From Caballeronia telluris (GTDB taxonomy: Bacteria > Pseudomonadota > Gammaproteobacteria > Burkholderiales > Burkholderiaceae): DNA of 64,000 nucleotides. The stretch's first letter is position 1. The number at the start of each line of letters is the position of its first letter. The DNA lies in contig NZ_FCNZ02000014.1 in assembly GCF_001544495.1 (NCBI RefSeq), forward strand, positions 1 through 64,000, written 5' to 3'. The notes below the pieces were generated by a model. It was not told the DNA's origin. It saw nothing but the letters and a program-made list of their open reading frames with translations, and searched no databases. The position numbers were made by a program, and so were the translations under genes. Below, piece after piece: positions 8,774 to 17,700 of the stretch.

Positions 8774-9862
8774 ATGGCGACTCCGCAATTCCATCCGCTG
8801 CGTATCCGCGAAGTACGGCCCGAAACCGCCGATGCCGTCACCGTTTCGTTCGACGTTCCGCCCGAACTGCGCGACGCGTACCGTTTCACCCAAGGCCAGT
8901 TCGTCACGCTGAAGACGCACATCGACGGCGAAGAGACGCGCCGCTCGTATTCGATCTGCGTCGGCGTGACCGACTACGACCGCGACGGCGAACTGCGCAT
9001 CGGCATCAAGCGCGTGCGCGGCGGGCGCTTCTCGAACTTCGCGTTCGACACGCTGCAGCCCGGTCACGAAATCGACGTGATGACGCCCGACGGCCGCTTC
9101 TTCACGCACCTGAACGCGGATCACGCGAAGCATTACGTCGCGTTCTCGGGCGGCTCGGGCATCACGCCGGTGCTCGCGATCGTCAAGACGACGCTCGAAT
9201 CGGAGCCGACGAGCCGCTTCACGCTGGTCTACGGCAACCGCAGCGTCGACGCGATCATGTTCGCCGAGGAACTCGAAGACCTGAAGAACCGCTTCATGAG
9301 CCGGTTTTCGCTGTATCACGTGCTGTCGGACGATTTGCAGGACGTCGAGTTGTTCAACGGCGTTCTGGATCAGGACAAATGCGCGGCGTTTTTGCAGACG
9401 CTCGCACCCGCCGCCGACATCGACGAAGCGTTCATCTGCGGCCCCGGCCCGATGATGGACGCGGCCGAAGCCGCCCTGAAAGACGCGGGCGTGCCGCCGA
9501 AACAAGTGCACGTCGAGCGCTTCGGCACGCCGCTGCCGCAGGCGGGCGTGCCGCCCATCGAGATGACCGAGGACACGCCGGCCGCCGACCTCGAACTGAT
9601 CATCGACGGGAAAAAGCGCAAGCTGCGTCTGCCTTACGTCGGCCTGAGCGTGCTCGATGTCGGCCTGAAGGCGGGTCTCGCGCTGCCTTACGCGTGCAAG
9701 GGCGGCGTGTGCTGCACCTGTCGAGCGAAAGTGCTCGAAGGCGAGGTGACGATGGAAAAGAATTTCACGCTGGAACAGCAGGAAATCGACGATGGCTACG
9801 TGCTGACGTGCCAGTGCCATCCGGTTTCGGATCGCATCGTCGTGAGCTACGACGAACGTTGA
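8774..9862 (+). CDS. paaE: 1,2-phenylacetyl-CoA epoxidase reductase PaaE
   Basis: A 362-residue NADPH-dependent reductase that delivers electrons to PaaA. The N-terminal ferredoxin-reductase-type FAD domain includes RRSYSIC. The NAD(P)-binding domain has FSGGSGITPVLAI and CGPGPMMD. A plant-type [2Fe-2S] ferredoxin domain closes the protein, with ACKGGVCCTC followed by a distal Cys in TCQCHP. Last gene of the paa operon, followed by a terminator. Confidence 0.95.
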   Translation: MATPQFHPLRIREVRPETADAVTVSFDVPPELRDAYRFTQGQFVTLKTHIDGEETRRSYSICVGVTDYDRDGELRIGIKRVRGGRFSNFAFDTLQPGHEIDVMTPDGRFFTHLNADHAKHYVAFSGGSGITPVLAIVKTTLESEPTSRFTLVYGNRSVDAIMFAEELEDLKNRFMSRFSLYHVLSDDLQDVELFNGVLDQDKCAAFLQTLAPAADIDEAFICGPGPMMDAAEAALKDAGVPPKQVHVERFGTPLPQAGVPPIEMTEDTPAADLELIIDGKKRKLRLPYVGLSVLDVGLKAGLALPYACKGGVCCTCRAKVLEGEVTMEKNFTLEQQEIDDGYVLTCQCHPVSDRIVVSYDER

Positions 9863-9886
9863 TCGTCATGGAGCCTGGCTTACACT

Positions 9887-9915
9887 AGGGCCGCTTCGTG
9901 CGGTCCTTTTGTTTT
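9887..9915 (+). terminator. Terminator after paaE
   Basis: GGGCCGC (9888-9894) pairs with GCGGTCC (9900-9906) through a 5-base loop with one G-U pair, followed by TTTTGTTTT. It ends the paaABCDE transcript 25 bases after the stop codon, upstream of the DUF1835 gene. Confidence 0.7.
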
Positions 9916-9946
9916 GCAGCCAGCTTTCGTCAGCGGACACACAACG

Positions 9947-10771
9947 ATGAGCATCATCCACGTCACCAACGGCGACCACGCCGCCGACACCCTTCGCGAA
10001 GCGCTGAAGCTCGCGGGCCGCGACGAACCCGTCGTCGCGTTGAAGGACGATCTCGCGGTCGGCCCGATCCGCAACGTCGACGACGCGCCCGACACGCGGG
10101 CCACGTTCTGGCGTCACGTGCTCGCGGGCGACGGCATCGACTTCGACGCCGAGTTCGAGCAGCAGGAAACGCAGTTGCAAGGCCTCGTGCGCAACGACGC
10201 GCAAATCGTCGTCTGGCACGGCCAGAGCGCGTCGGATCAGCTGACGCTCAGACGCGTCGCCTATCATCTGCGCAATGCGCCGCAGCGGCTGAACGAAGCC
10301 AAACTCTCCGACCGCGATCTCCCTTTCGTGACTGACGCCGACGGCCAGGAGCGGCGTCGCGGCCGCAGCGACGGCGCGACGGCCGTCGGCATGTTCTCGG
10401 CCGAGGAAATGCTCGCGAAATTGCCGAGCGCCGCGCCGATCTCGGTGCTGCGCATCGGACGGCTCGCGCTCGAATGGCAGGAGGCGAAGCACGTGAACGC
10501 GCAAACGCGGCGCTGGCAGGACAACACGTTCGTCGCGGGCACCTACGCCGAGATCGACCAGGCGATTCTCGAGCTCGTCACGCCCGACTGGCAGCCGGCG
10601 CGCCGCATCGCCGGACAGGTGATGAGCGCGGAGTTCGGCTTCATGGTCAGCGATTCGATCGCCTTCTGGCGCTGCCGCGAGCTGGCGATGGCGGGACGGC
10701 TTAAACTTCGCGGCGAACCCGGCGACATCGTCAACGCAGACCTCCGGCAGAGCGCCGGCAACTCCGACTAA
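9947..10771 (+). CDS. DUF1835/DUF3658 domain protein
   Basis: A 274-residue protein. The N-terminal part (IHVTNGDHAADTLREAL, DLAVGPIR, and the W-H-G-x-S segment VVWHGQSASDQ) matches the DUF1835 pattern, and the C-terminal part resembles DUF3658. The biochemical function is unknown. I choose the ATG at 9947, which gives the usual family N terminus; an in-frame ATG 33 bases upstream is less likely. It lies between paaE and paaR, 19 bases before paaR, and is probably co-transcribed with paaR. Confidence 0.75.
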   Translation: MSIIHVTNGDHAADTLREALKLAGRDEPVVALKDDLAVGPIRNVDDAPDTRATFWRHVLAGDGIDFDAEFEQQETQLQGLVRNDAQIVVWHGQSASDQLTLRRVAYHLRNAPQRLNEAKLSDRDLPFVTDADGQERRRGRSDGATAVGMFSAEEMLAKLPSAAPISVLRIGRLALEWQEAKHVNAQTRRWQDNTFVAGTYAEIDQAILELVTPDWQPARRIAGQVMSAEFGFMVSDSIAFWRCRELAMAGRLKLRGEPGDIVNADLRQSAGNSD

Positions 10772-10790
10772 AACCGTATTCGACTTCTCA

Positions 10791-11396
10791 ATGGCCCGCA
10801 CAAGAGCGCCCGATCACGACACCCAACGCGAACAGATTCTCGAACTCGCCGCCGCCAAATTCGCCAAGACGAGCTATCCGAGCACCTCGATGGCCGACCT
10901 CGCCGCGGCGAGCGGCACGTCGAAGGCGCGTCTGTACCACTATTACGAGAGCAAGGAAGCGATCCTCTTCGATCTGCTCGACCGCTACACCAAGCGGCTG
11001 ATGCTGATCATCGCGGAGGTGGAAGGCGCGAGCCAGCGACGTGGTCTTACCGAGCGGGAAGCGTTCGCGGAACTGGTCCGCGCGTTTCTCGCGGAGTACG
11101 AGACGTCGCACAGCCGGCACGTCGCGCTGCTCAACGACGTGAAGTATCTCGAAGACGTCCAGCGCACGATAGTGCTCGACCGGCAGCGCGATATCGTGGC
11201 CGCGTTCGCCAGACAACTGGCGCGCGCGTATCCGAAGCGCGCGACGAAGGAAAATCAGACCGCGCTCACGATGATGGTGTTCGGCATGATCAACTGGACG
11301 TTCACGTGGCTCAAGCCGGGCGGGACACTGGGCTATCGCGAGTTCGCGGAGCAGGTCGTCGACGTGATCGAGCATGGGCTCAACGGCGATCAATGA
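10791..11396 (+). CDS. paaR: TetR-family repressor, probable PaaR
   Basis: A 201-residue TetR/AcrR-type regulator. The N-terminal helix-turn-helix is clear: TSMADLAAASGTSKARLYHYY at about residues 31-51, followed by KEAILFDLLD. The C-terminal all-helical ligand domain ends in a conserved Trp-rich segment (INWTFTWLKPGG). Given the neighbouring paa operon and the large palindrome before paaA, it is most likely the phenylacetyl-CoA-responsive repressor PaaR. The link to that operator is inferred, not shown. Confidence 0.82.
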   Translation: MARTRAPDHDTQREQILELAAAKFAKTSYPSTSMADLAAASGTSKARLYHYYESKEAILFDLLDRYTKRLMLIIAEVEGASQRRGLTEREAFAELVRAFLAEYETSHSRHVALLNDVKYLEDVQRTIVLDRQRDIVAAFARQLARAYPKRATKENQTALTMMVFGMINWTFTWLKPGGTLGYREFAEQVVDVIEHGLNGDQ

Positions 11397-11612
11397 TTGC
11401 TGCGCGACAGCACCGATTCGCGAACAGTGAATGTTGTTTTGAGACACAATCACTACATCGTTGATTTTTATACATTATTTTATTTGTAAACGATTTTTTA
11501 GAACACCGCCTCAGGGGCGTTTTAAGGGTTTTCCCGTATCCGTATTTCACTAATCGGGTAAAATTCGTTTTGCGATGCAGCACGTCGCATGACGAATCAA
11601 GGAGAACCCATC

Positions 11613-12281
11613 GTGAACATAACTATTAACCGCGTTACCGCACCCACCGTCGCAGCCGAGCGCACGCTGCCGGACGCCGGTCGACGGCCGGTTCTCGTTC
11701 GCGAGCTGTCTTCGGGCGACCGCGAGCGTCTGCTCACCCACTTTCTCGCGCTCGACGAAGACGACCGCCTGCTGCGCTTCGGCCAGATCGTGCCGGACCA
11801 CGTCATCGACAACTACGTGCGCAATATCGATTTCGCGCGCGACACGGTATTCGGCGTCTTCGACAACGAACTGCAACTGATCGGCGTCGGCCATCTGGCA
11901 TATCTGCCGGCTGAAGGCGACAAGCGCACCGCCGAATTCGGCGTCTCCGTGCTGGAAAGCGCGCGCGGCCGCGGCATCGGCACGAAGATGTTCGAGCGCG
12001 CCGCCATCCGCAGCCGCAACACGCAGGTATCGATGCTCTACATGCACTGCCTGTCGCGCAACGCCACGATGATGCACATCGCCAAGAAATCGGGCATGAA
12101 GATCGAGTACGCGTATGGCGAAGCGGATGCTTATCTGTCGCTCACGCCCGCCGATCAGTCGAGCCTGATCGCGGAAATGCTGCAAGAGCAGGCCGCCGCG
12201 TTCGACTACGCGATCAAGCGCCAGGCGCGCCGCGCGTCGCAAATGTTCAATGTGTTCATGCCGACGGCGGGCGCTGCGTAA
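11613..12281 (+). CDS. GNAT-family N-acetyltransferase
   Basis: About 222 residues. The acetyl-CoA-binding motif A is seen as FGVSVLESARGRGIGTKM, with the R-x-x-G-x-G/A pyrophosphate loop (RGRGIG). The substrate is unknown. A GTG at 11613 sits 8 bases after AAGGAG (11599-11604), so I prefer it over the ATG at 11589, which has no ribosome site and would place the Shine-Dalgarno inside the gene. The 190 bases upstream are unusually AT-rich (TTGATTTTTATACATTATTT) and probably hold the promoter. A small CGCC/GGCG hairpin near 11507-11520 followed by T-runs may terminate paaR. Confidence 0.78.
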   Translation: MNITINRVTAPTVAAERTLPDAGRRPVLVRELSSGDRERLLTHFLALDEDDRLLRFGQIVPDHVIDNYVRNIDFARDTVFGVFDNELQLIGVGHLAYLPAEGDKRTAEFGVSVLESARGRGIGTKMFERAAIRSRNTQVSMLYMHCLSRNATMMHIAKKSGMKIEYAYGEADAYLSLTPADQSSLIAEMLQEQAAAFDYAIKRQARRASQMFNVFMPTAGAA

Positions 12282-12319
12282 AGAAAACGCGGGGTTGGCG
12301 TTGCGAGCGGGACCATACA

Positions 12320-12348
12320 AAGGGCGGCCATGACCGCCCTTCTTCTTT
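12320..12348 (+). terminator. Terminator after the GNAT gene
   Basis: AAGGGCGG (12320-12327) pairs with CCGCCCTT (12334-12341) around the loop CCATGA, then TCTTCTTTT. It ends the plus-strand GNAT transcript 38 bases after its stop and lies just beyond the convergent Lrp-family gene. Confidence 0.7.
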
Positions 12349-12378
12349 TGTGCCGCGCCGACATCATCGGCGACGCCG

Positions 12379-12879
12379 TCAGCGCAGCGGCAGCGCGGTC
12401 GTTTCCTTGATGCGCTCGAGCGAAAAGCTCGTCTTGACGTCGATCACCGATGGATGGTGCAGCAACTGGTCCTGCACGAAGCGCGAAAAGTGCGCCATGT
12501 CTTCCACCTGAACGCGCAGCAGATAGTCCATGTCGCCCGTCATCGCGTCGCAGGCGACGACTTCCGGCCATGCGCGCACGGCCTCGCGAAACAGATCGGC
12601 GTGGGTCGCGGGATTCGGCGAGCGCGTTCCCGCCGTCCCGCCGCGCTTCTCCAGCCGCACGTTCACATACGCCAGCAGCCCGAGCCCGAGCTTTTGCGGA
12701 TCGAGCAACGCCACGTATCCGCGAATGACGCCGCTTTCCTCCAGCCGCCGGATGCGGCGCAGGCACGGACTCGGCGACAGATTCACGCGCTCCGCGATCT
12801 CCTGATTCGACAGCCGCCCGTTCTCCTGAAGAATCGCGAGAATTCTTCGATCGATCGCATCGAGTTCGGCATCGGCCAT
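12379..12879 (-). CDS. Lrp/AsnC-family transcriptional regulator
   Basis: 166 residues. The N-terminal winged helix (AIDRRILAILQENGRLSNQE, then LSPSPCLRRIRRLEESGVI) and the C-terminal RAM/ligand domain (ACDAMTGDMDYLLRVQVEDM) are typical of Lrp/AsnC proteins. It is transcribed divergently from hppD, with 138 bases between start codons. Lrp-family proteins in this position usually respond to an aromatic amino acid and control the catabolic gene. The role as hppD regulator is inferred from the layout. Confidence 0.88.
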   Translation of the reverse strand: MADAELDAIDRRILAILQENGRLSNQEIAERVNLSPSPCLRRIRRLEESGVIRGYVALLDPQKLGLGLLAYVNVRLEKRGGTAGTRSPNPATHADLFREAVRAWPEVVACDAMTGDMDYLLRVQVEDMAHFSRFVQDQLLHHPSVIDVKTSFSLERIKETTALPLR

Positions 12880-13017
12880 TTTCTGTCTCCTGTTCTTTGA
12901 AATGCAGCAGCAACTTGCGCAATCGTATTCATCGACGATTTATTTCGCAAGTTTTCGCCGGGCGGGCTTGATTACACTTCATCTCACTATTTCTGCACAG
13001 AGATTCAAGGAGACGAG

Positions 13018-14118
13018 ATGACATTTCAGGGCTGGGATAACCCCGTCGGCACCGACGGCTTCGAGTTCATCGAATACACCGCGCCGGACCCGGTCGCGCT
13101 CGGCAAGCTCTTCGAACAGATGGGCTTCACCGCGATCGCGCGCCATCGCCACAAGAACGTGACGCTGTATCGCCAGGGCGAGATCAACTTCATCATCAAC
13201 GCCGAGCCCGATTCGTTCGCGCAGCGCTTCGCGCGCCTACATGGGCCGTCGATCTGCGCGATCGCGTTTCGCGTCGCCGATGCGGGCAAGGCCTACGAGC
13301 GCGCGCTCGAACTCGGCGCGTGGGGCTTCGACAATAAAACCGGCCCGATGGAACTGAACATCCCGGCGATCAAGGGCATCGGCGATTCGCTGATCTATTT
13401 CGTCGACCGCTGGCGCGGCAAGAACGGCGCGCAGCCGGGCAGCATCGGCGACATCAGCATCTACGACGTCGATTTCGAGCCGATTCCCGGCGCCGAGCAG
13501 AATCCGGTCGGCCACGGACTGACGTACATCGATCACCTGACGCACAACGTGCATCGCGGCCGCATGATCGAATGGGCGGAGTTCTACGAGCGCCTCTTCA
13601 ACTTCCGCGAAGCGCGCTATTTCGACATTGAAGGGAAGGTGACGGCGGTCAAATCGAAGGCGATGTCGTCGCCCTGCGGCAAGATCCGCATTCCGATCAA
13701 CGAGGAAGGCTCGGAGACGGCCGGCCAGATTCAGGAATATCTAGACGCGTATCGCGGCGAAGGCATCCAGCACATCGCGCTCGGCACCGACGACATCTAT
13801 CGCACCGTCGACGGCCTCAACTGCGCGAAGATCTCGCTCCTGGACACCATCGACACGTATTACGAACTCGTCGACCGCCGCGTGCCGAATCACGGCGAAT
13901 CGGTGGCGGAACTGAAGAAGCGCGGGATTCTGATCGACGGCGTCGCGGACGAAATCCTGCTGCAGATCTTCACCGAGAACCAGATCGGGCCGATCTTCTT
14001 CGAGATCATTCAGCGCAAGGGCAATCAGGGTTTCGGCGAGGGCAATTTCAAGGCGCTCTTCGAATCGATCGAACTAGATCAGATGCGCCGCGGCGTTGTG
14101 AAGGACACGACCAGCTAA
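13018..14118 (+). CDS. hppD: 4-Hydroxyphenylpyruvate dioxygenase
   Basis: The 366-residue non-haem Fe(II) enzyme converts 4-hydroxyphenylpyruvate to homogentisate in tyrosine catabolism. The vicinal-oxygen-chelate fold carries the three iron ligands: His173 in IDHLTHNV, His252 in IQHIALGTDDI and Glu329 in GPIFFEI. The C-terminal helix GFGEGNFKALFESIE is also conserved. A strong AAGGAGACGAG Shine-Dalgarno precedes the ATG. The gene is divergent from the Lrp-type regulator and followed by a strong terminator. The rest of the homogentisate pathway is not in the window. Confidence 0.95.
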   Translation: MTFQGWDNPVGTDGFEFIEYTAPDPVALGKLFEQMGFTAIARHRHKNVTLYRQGEINFIINAEPDSFAQRFARLHGPSICAIAFRVADAGKAYERALELGAWGFDNKTGPMELNIPAIKGIGDSLIYFVDRWRGKNGAQPGSIGDISIYDVDFEPIPGAEQNPVGHGLTYIDHLTHNVHRGRMIEWAEFYERLFNFREARYFDIEGKVTAVKSKAMSSPCGKIRIPINEEGSETAGQIQEYLDAYRGEGIQHIALGTDDIYRTVDGLNCAKISLLDTIDTYYELVDRRVPNHGESVAELKKRGILIDGVADEILLQIFTENQIGPIFFEIIQRKGNQGFGEGNFKALFESIELDQMRRGVVKDTTS

Positions 14119-14133
14119 CGCGGATGCGCAAAG

Positions 14134-14176
14134 AAAAAGGCGAGCGATCGAATCGATCCTCGCCTTTTTTGTTTTT
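14134..14176 (+). terminator. Rho-independent terminator after hppD
   Basis: AAAAAGGCGAG (14134-14144) pairs with CTCGCCTTTTT (14159-14169). The intervening CGAT/ATCG bases can extend the hairpin. T-rich sequence follows, and the A-rich left flank could let it serve the minus-strand small gene too. Confidence 0.85.
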
Positions 14177-14211
14177 GACGGCTCATGCTGGAAGAGCCGC
14201 CGAGTGTTCGA

Positions 14212-14412
14212 TCAGTCTTGCGCGTCGTCGTCGGCCTGCGACGCGTCCTGTCGCGTGGTGCGGGCGTCCGCCATTTGCGCGCGCATCTGCGCGACCTGCT
14301 GCGCGGGTGACGCGTTGACGTGCGAAGTGGCATTGCCGGCGCGAATCGGCGCGTTCATGGCGAAAAAGGCGGCCGAAACCATCAAAAAGCTCTGGATATG
14401 GCGCTGCTTCAT
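14212..14412 (-). CDS. Small exported protein of unknown function
   Basis: 66 residues starting MKQRHIQSFLMVSAAFFAMN, a clear signal peptide. The mature part of about 40 residues is rich in Ala, Gln, Asp and Arg with no Cys. It ends in an acidic tail (DASQADDDAQD). A good AGGAG ribosome site lies 9 bases before the ATG, which is the main reason to call it real. I do not recognise a family. Confidence 0.6.
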   Translation of the reverse strand: MKQRHIQSFLMVSAAFFAMNAPIRAGNATSHVNASPAQQVAQMRAQMADARTTRQDASQADDDAQD

Positions 14413-14768
14413 TGTTTTATCTCCTTCTGACTACGTGCTGCATGGGTACGGCTAGTGCTGCTTCGTAAAGCCTGACTCCGAATTTCGGTACGCAAAAAGG
14501 TGCGCAAGCCCGAGATTAGACAGGATAAGGGACATCAGTTCCGCGAGCCGGTCGTTTTTACAGCTAGTAACATCCGTGTGCAAAAGCACTCGAACGTGTC
14601 GTCAAAACGACATAAACTGAAACAAGCGCCTGATTTTTCAGCGGGTTTTTACCACTGCCCGAAACGCGCGCGACTCGGCACACTCACAATCCCGGCCGAC
14701 GCGTCCACAAGATGCCGCGGTCCACGGAATGCTTTGGTGATCCCAAACTGGGTGGAGGAGTACACATA
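14413..14768. other. Intergenic region between the small exported gene and the IOR gene
   Basis: About 355 bases with no convincing reading frame. The leftmost part carries the ribosome site and promoter of the minus-strand small gene. The rightmost bases carry GGTGGAGGAG, the ribosome site of the IOR gene. The middle is less GC-rich than its surroundings (for example AACGACATAAACTGAAACAA) and probably holds promoters. No riboswitch fold or RNA gene was recognised. Confidence 0.5.
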
Positions 14769-17700
14769 ATGAATGCCCCGCTAGACGCAGAACAAAGAGC
14801 TTCGCTAGAAGCCGCGCTGAAATCCGTCACGCTCGACGACAAATACACGCTCGAACGCGGCCGCGCGTACATGAGCGGCATCCAGGCGCTGGTTCGGCTG
14901 CCGATGCTGCAACAGGAACGCGACAAGACCGCCGGGCTCAATACGGCCGGGTTCATCTCCGGCTATCGCGGTTCTCCCCTTGGTGGTCTCGACCAGTCGC
15001 TCTGGAAGGCGAAGACGCATCTCGCCGCGCATCAGGTCGTGTTCCAGCCCGGCGTGAACGAAGACCTCGCGGCCACCGCCGTCTGGGGTTCGCAGCAGGT
15101 CAATCTGTACCCGAGCGCCAAATACGACGGCGTGTTCTCGATGTGGTACGGCAAGGGCCCGGGCGTCGACCGCTCCGGCGACGTCTTCAAGCACGGCAAT
15201 TCGGCGGGTTCGTCCGCGCACGGCGGCGTGCTGGTGCTCGCCGGCGACGACCACGCCGCGAAATCCTCGACGCTCGCGCATCAGTCGGAACACATCTTCA
15301 AGGCGTGCGGCCTGCCGGTGCTGTTCCCGTCGAACGTGCAGGAATATCTCGACTTCGGCCTGCACGGCTGGGCGATGAGCCGCTATTCCGGCCTCTGGGT
15401 CGCGATGAAGTGCGTCACCGACGTGGTGGAATCGTCGGCTTCGGTCGACATCGATCCGCATCGCGTGAAAATCGAGCTTCCGACCGACTTCACGATGCCC
15501 GACGGCGGCCTGAACATCCGCTGGCCCGATCCGCCGCTCGTCCAGGAAGCGCGCCTGCTCGACTACAAGTGGTACGCCGCGCTCGCCTACGTGCGCGCGA
15601 ATAAGCTCGACCGCGTCGAAATCGACGCGCCGAACGCGCGCTTCGGCATCATGACCGCGGGCAAGGCGTATCTCGACGTGCGCCAGGCGCTCGCGGACCT
15701 CGGTCTCGACGACGAAACCTGCGCGCGCATCGGCATCCGGCTGTACAAGGTCGGCTGCGTGTGGCCGCTCGAAGCGCAGGGCGCGCACAAGTTCGCGCAC
15801 GGGCTCGAAGAGATTCTGGTGATCGAAGAGAAGCGCCAGATTCTGGAATACGCGATCAAGGAAGAGTTGTACAACTGGCCGGATGCGCAGCGTCCGCGCG
15901 TGTACGGCAAGTTCGACGAGAAAGACGGCGCGGGCGGCGAATGGTCGGTGCCGATGGGCAACTGGCTGTTGCCGGCGCATTACGAGCTGTCGCCGGCGAT
16001 CATCGCAAAGGCGATCGCCACGCGCCTCGACAAGTTCGATCTGCCCGCCGAAGTGCGCGCGCGCATCGCGACGCGTATCGCGGTGATCGAAGCGAAGGAG
16101 CGCGCGCTGGCGAAGCCGCGCGTCGAAGCCGAGCGCAAGCCGTGGTTCTGCTCGGGCTGCCCGCACAACACGTCGACGAACGTGCCGGAAGGCTCGCGCG
16201 CGATGGCGGGCATCGGCTGCCACTACATGACCGTGTGGATGGACCGCAGCACGAGCACGTTCAGCCAGATGGGCGGCGAAGGCGTCGCGTGGATCGGCCA
16301 GGCGCCGTTTACGAACGACAAGCACGTTTTCGCCAATCTCGGCGACGGCACGTATTTCCATTCGGGCCTGCTCGCGATTCGCGCGGCGATCGCGTCGAAG
16401 GCGAACATCACGTACAAGATTCTCTACAACGACGCGGTCGCGATGACGGGCGGCCAGCCGGTCGATGGCGTCCTGACCGTCCCGCAGATCACGCATCAGC
16501 TCGCGGCCGAAGGCGCGGCCAAGATCGTGATCGTCACCGATCAGCCGGAGAAGTACACGGCGAACGTCGGTCTCGCGCCGGGTATCGACGTGCATCATCG
16601 CGACAAGCTCGACGAGATCCAGCGCGAGCTTCGCGAGATTTCGGGCACGTCGATCCTGATCTACGACCAGACCTGCGCGACTGAGAAGCGCCGCCGCAGG
16701 AAGCGCGGCGCGTTTCCCGATCCGGCGAAGCGCGTGGTGATCAACGAGGCGGTCTGCGAAGGCTGCGGCGATTGCTCGGTGAAGTCGAATTGCCTGTCGG
16801 TCGAGCCGCTCGACACCGAGTACGGCACGAAGCGCCAGATCAACCAGTCGACGTGCAACAAGGACTATTCGTGTCTCAACGGCTTCTGCCCGAGCTTCGT
16901 GACGATCGAGGGCGGACAGTTGAAGAAACCGCAGACGTCGAGCGTGGCGGGCGACGCGATGCCCGTCGTGCCGGAACCCGACTTGCCTGAAATCGCGCGG
17001 CCCTATGGCGTGCTCGTGACGGGCGTCGGCGGAACAGGCGTCGTGACGATCGGCGCGCTGCTCGGCATGGCCGCGCATCTGGAGCAAAAGGGCGTGACCG
17101 TCCTCGACGTCACCGGACTCGCGCAAAAAGGCGGCGCCGTGATGAGCCACGTGCAGATTGCCACGCGGCCCACGGACATCCACGCGACGCGCATCGCGAT
17201 GGGCGAAGCGGATCTCGTGATCGGCTGCGACGCGATCGTGACGGCGAGCGACGAATGCGGCTCGCGGATGCAACCGGACCACACGCGCGTCGTCGTGAAC
17301 AGCGCACAGACGCCGACCGCCGAGTTCATCAAGAACCCGAACTGGCGTTTCCCGGGCGCGAGCGCGGAAGCCGACATCCGCGCGGCGGCGGGCGAGCATG
17401 TCGCGATGGTCGACGCGAACCGCTTCTCCGTCGCGCTCCTCGGCGACGCGATCTACACGAACCCGTTCGTGCTCGGCTTCGCGTGGCAGCGCGGCTGGGT
17501 GCCGCTGCGTCACGAATCTATCGTGCGCGCGATCGAACTGAACGCCGTGCAGGTCGAGAAGAATCTCGCGGCGTTCGAATGGGGACGCCGCGCCGCGCAC
17601 GATCTCGAAGCTGTTCGACGTATCGTCGATTCGCAGGGACGCGCGCCGTCGCAGGAAACGACGAGCAAGATCATCGCGCTGCATTCGCCGAAAGCGCTCG

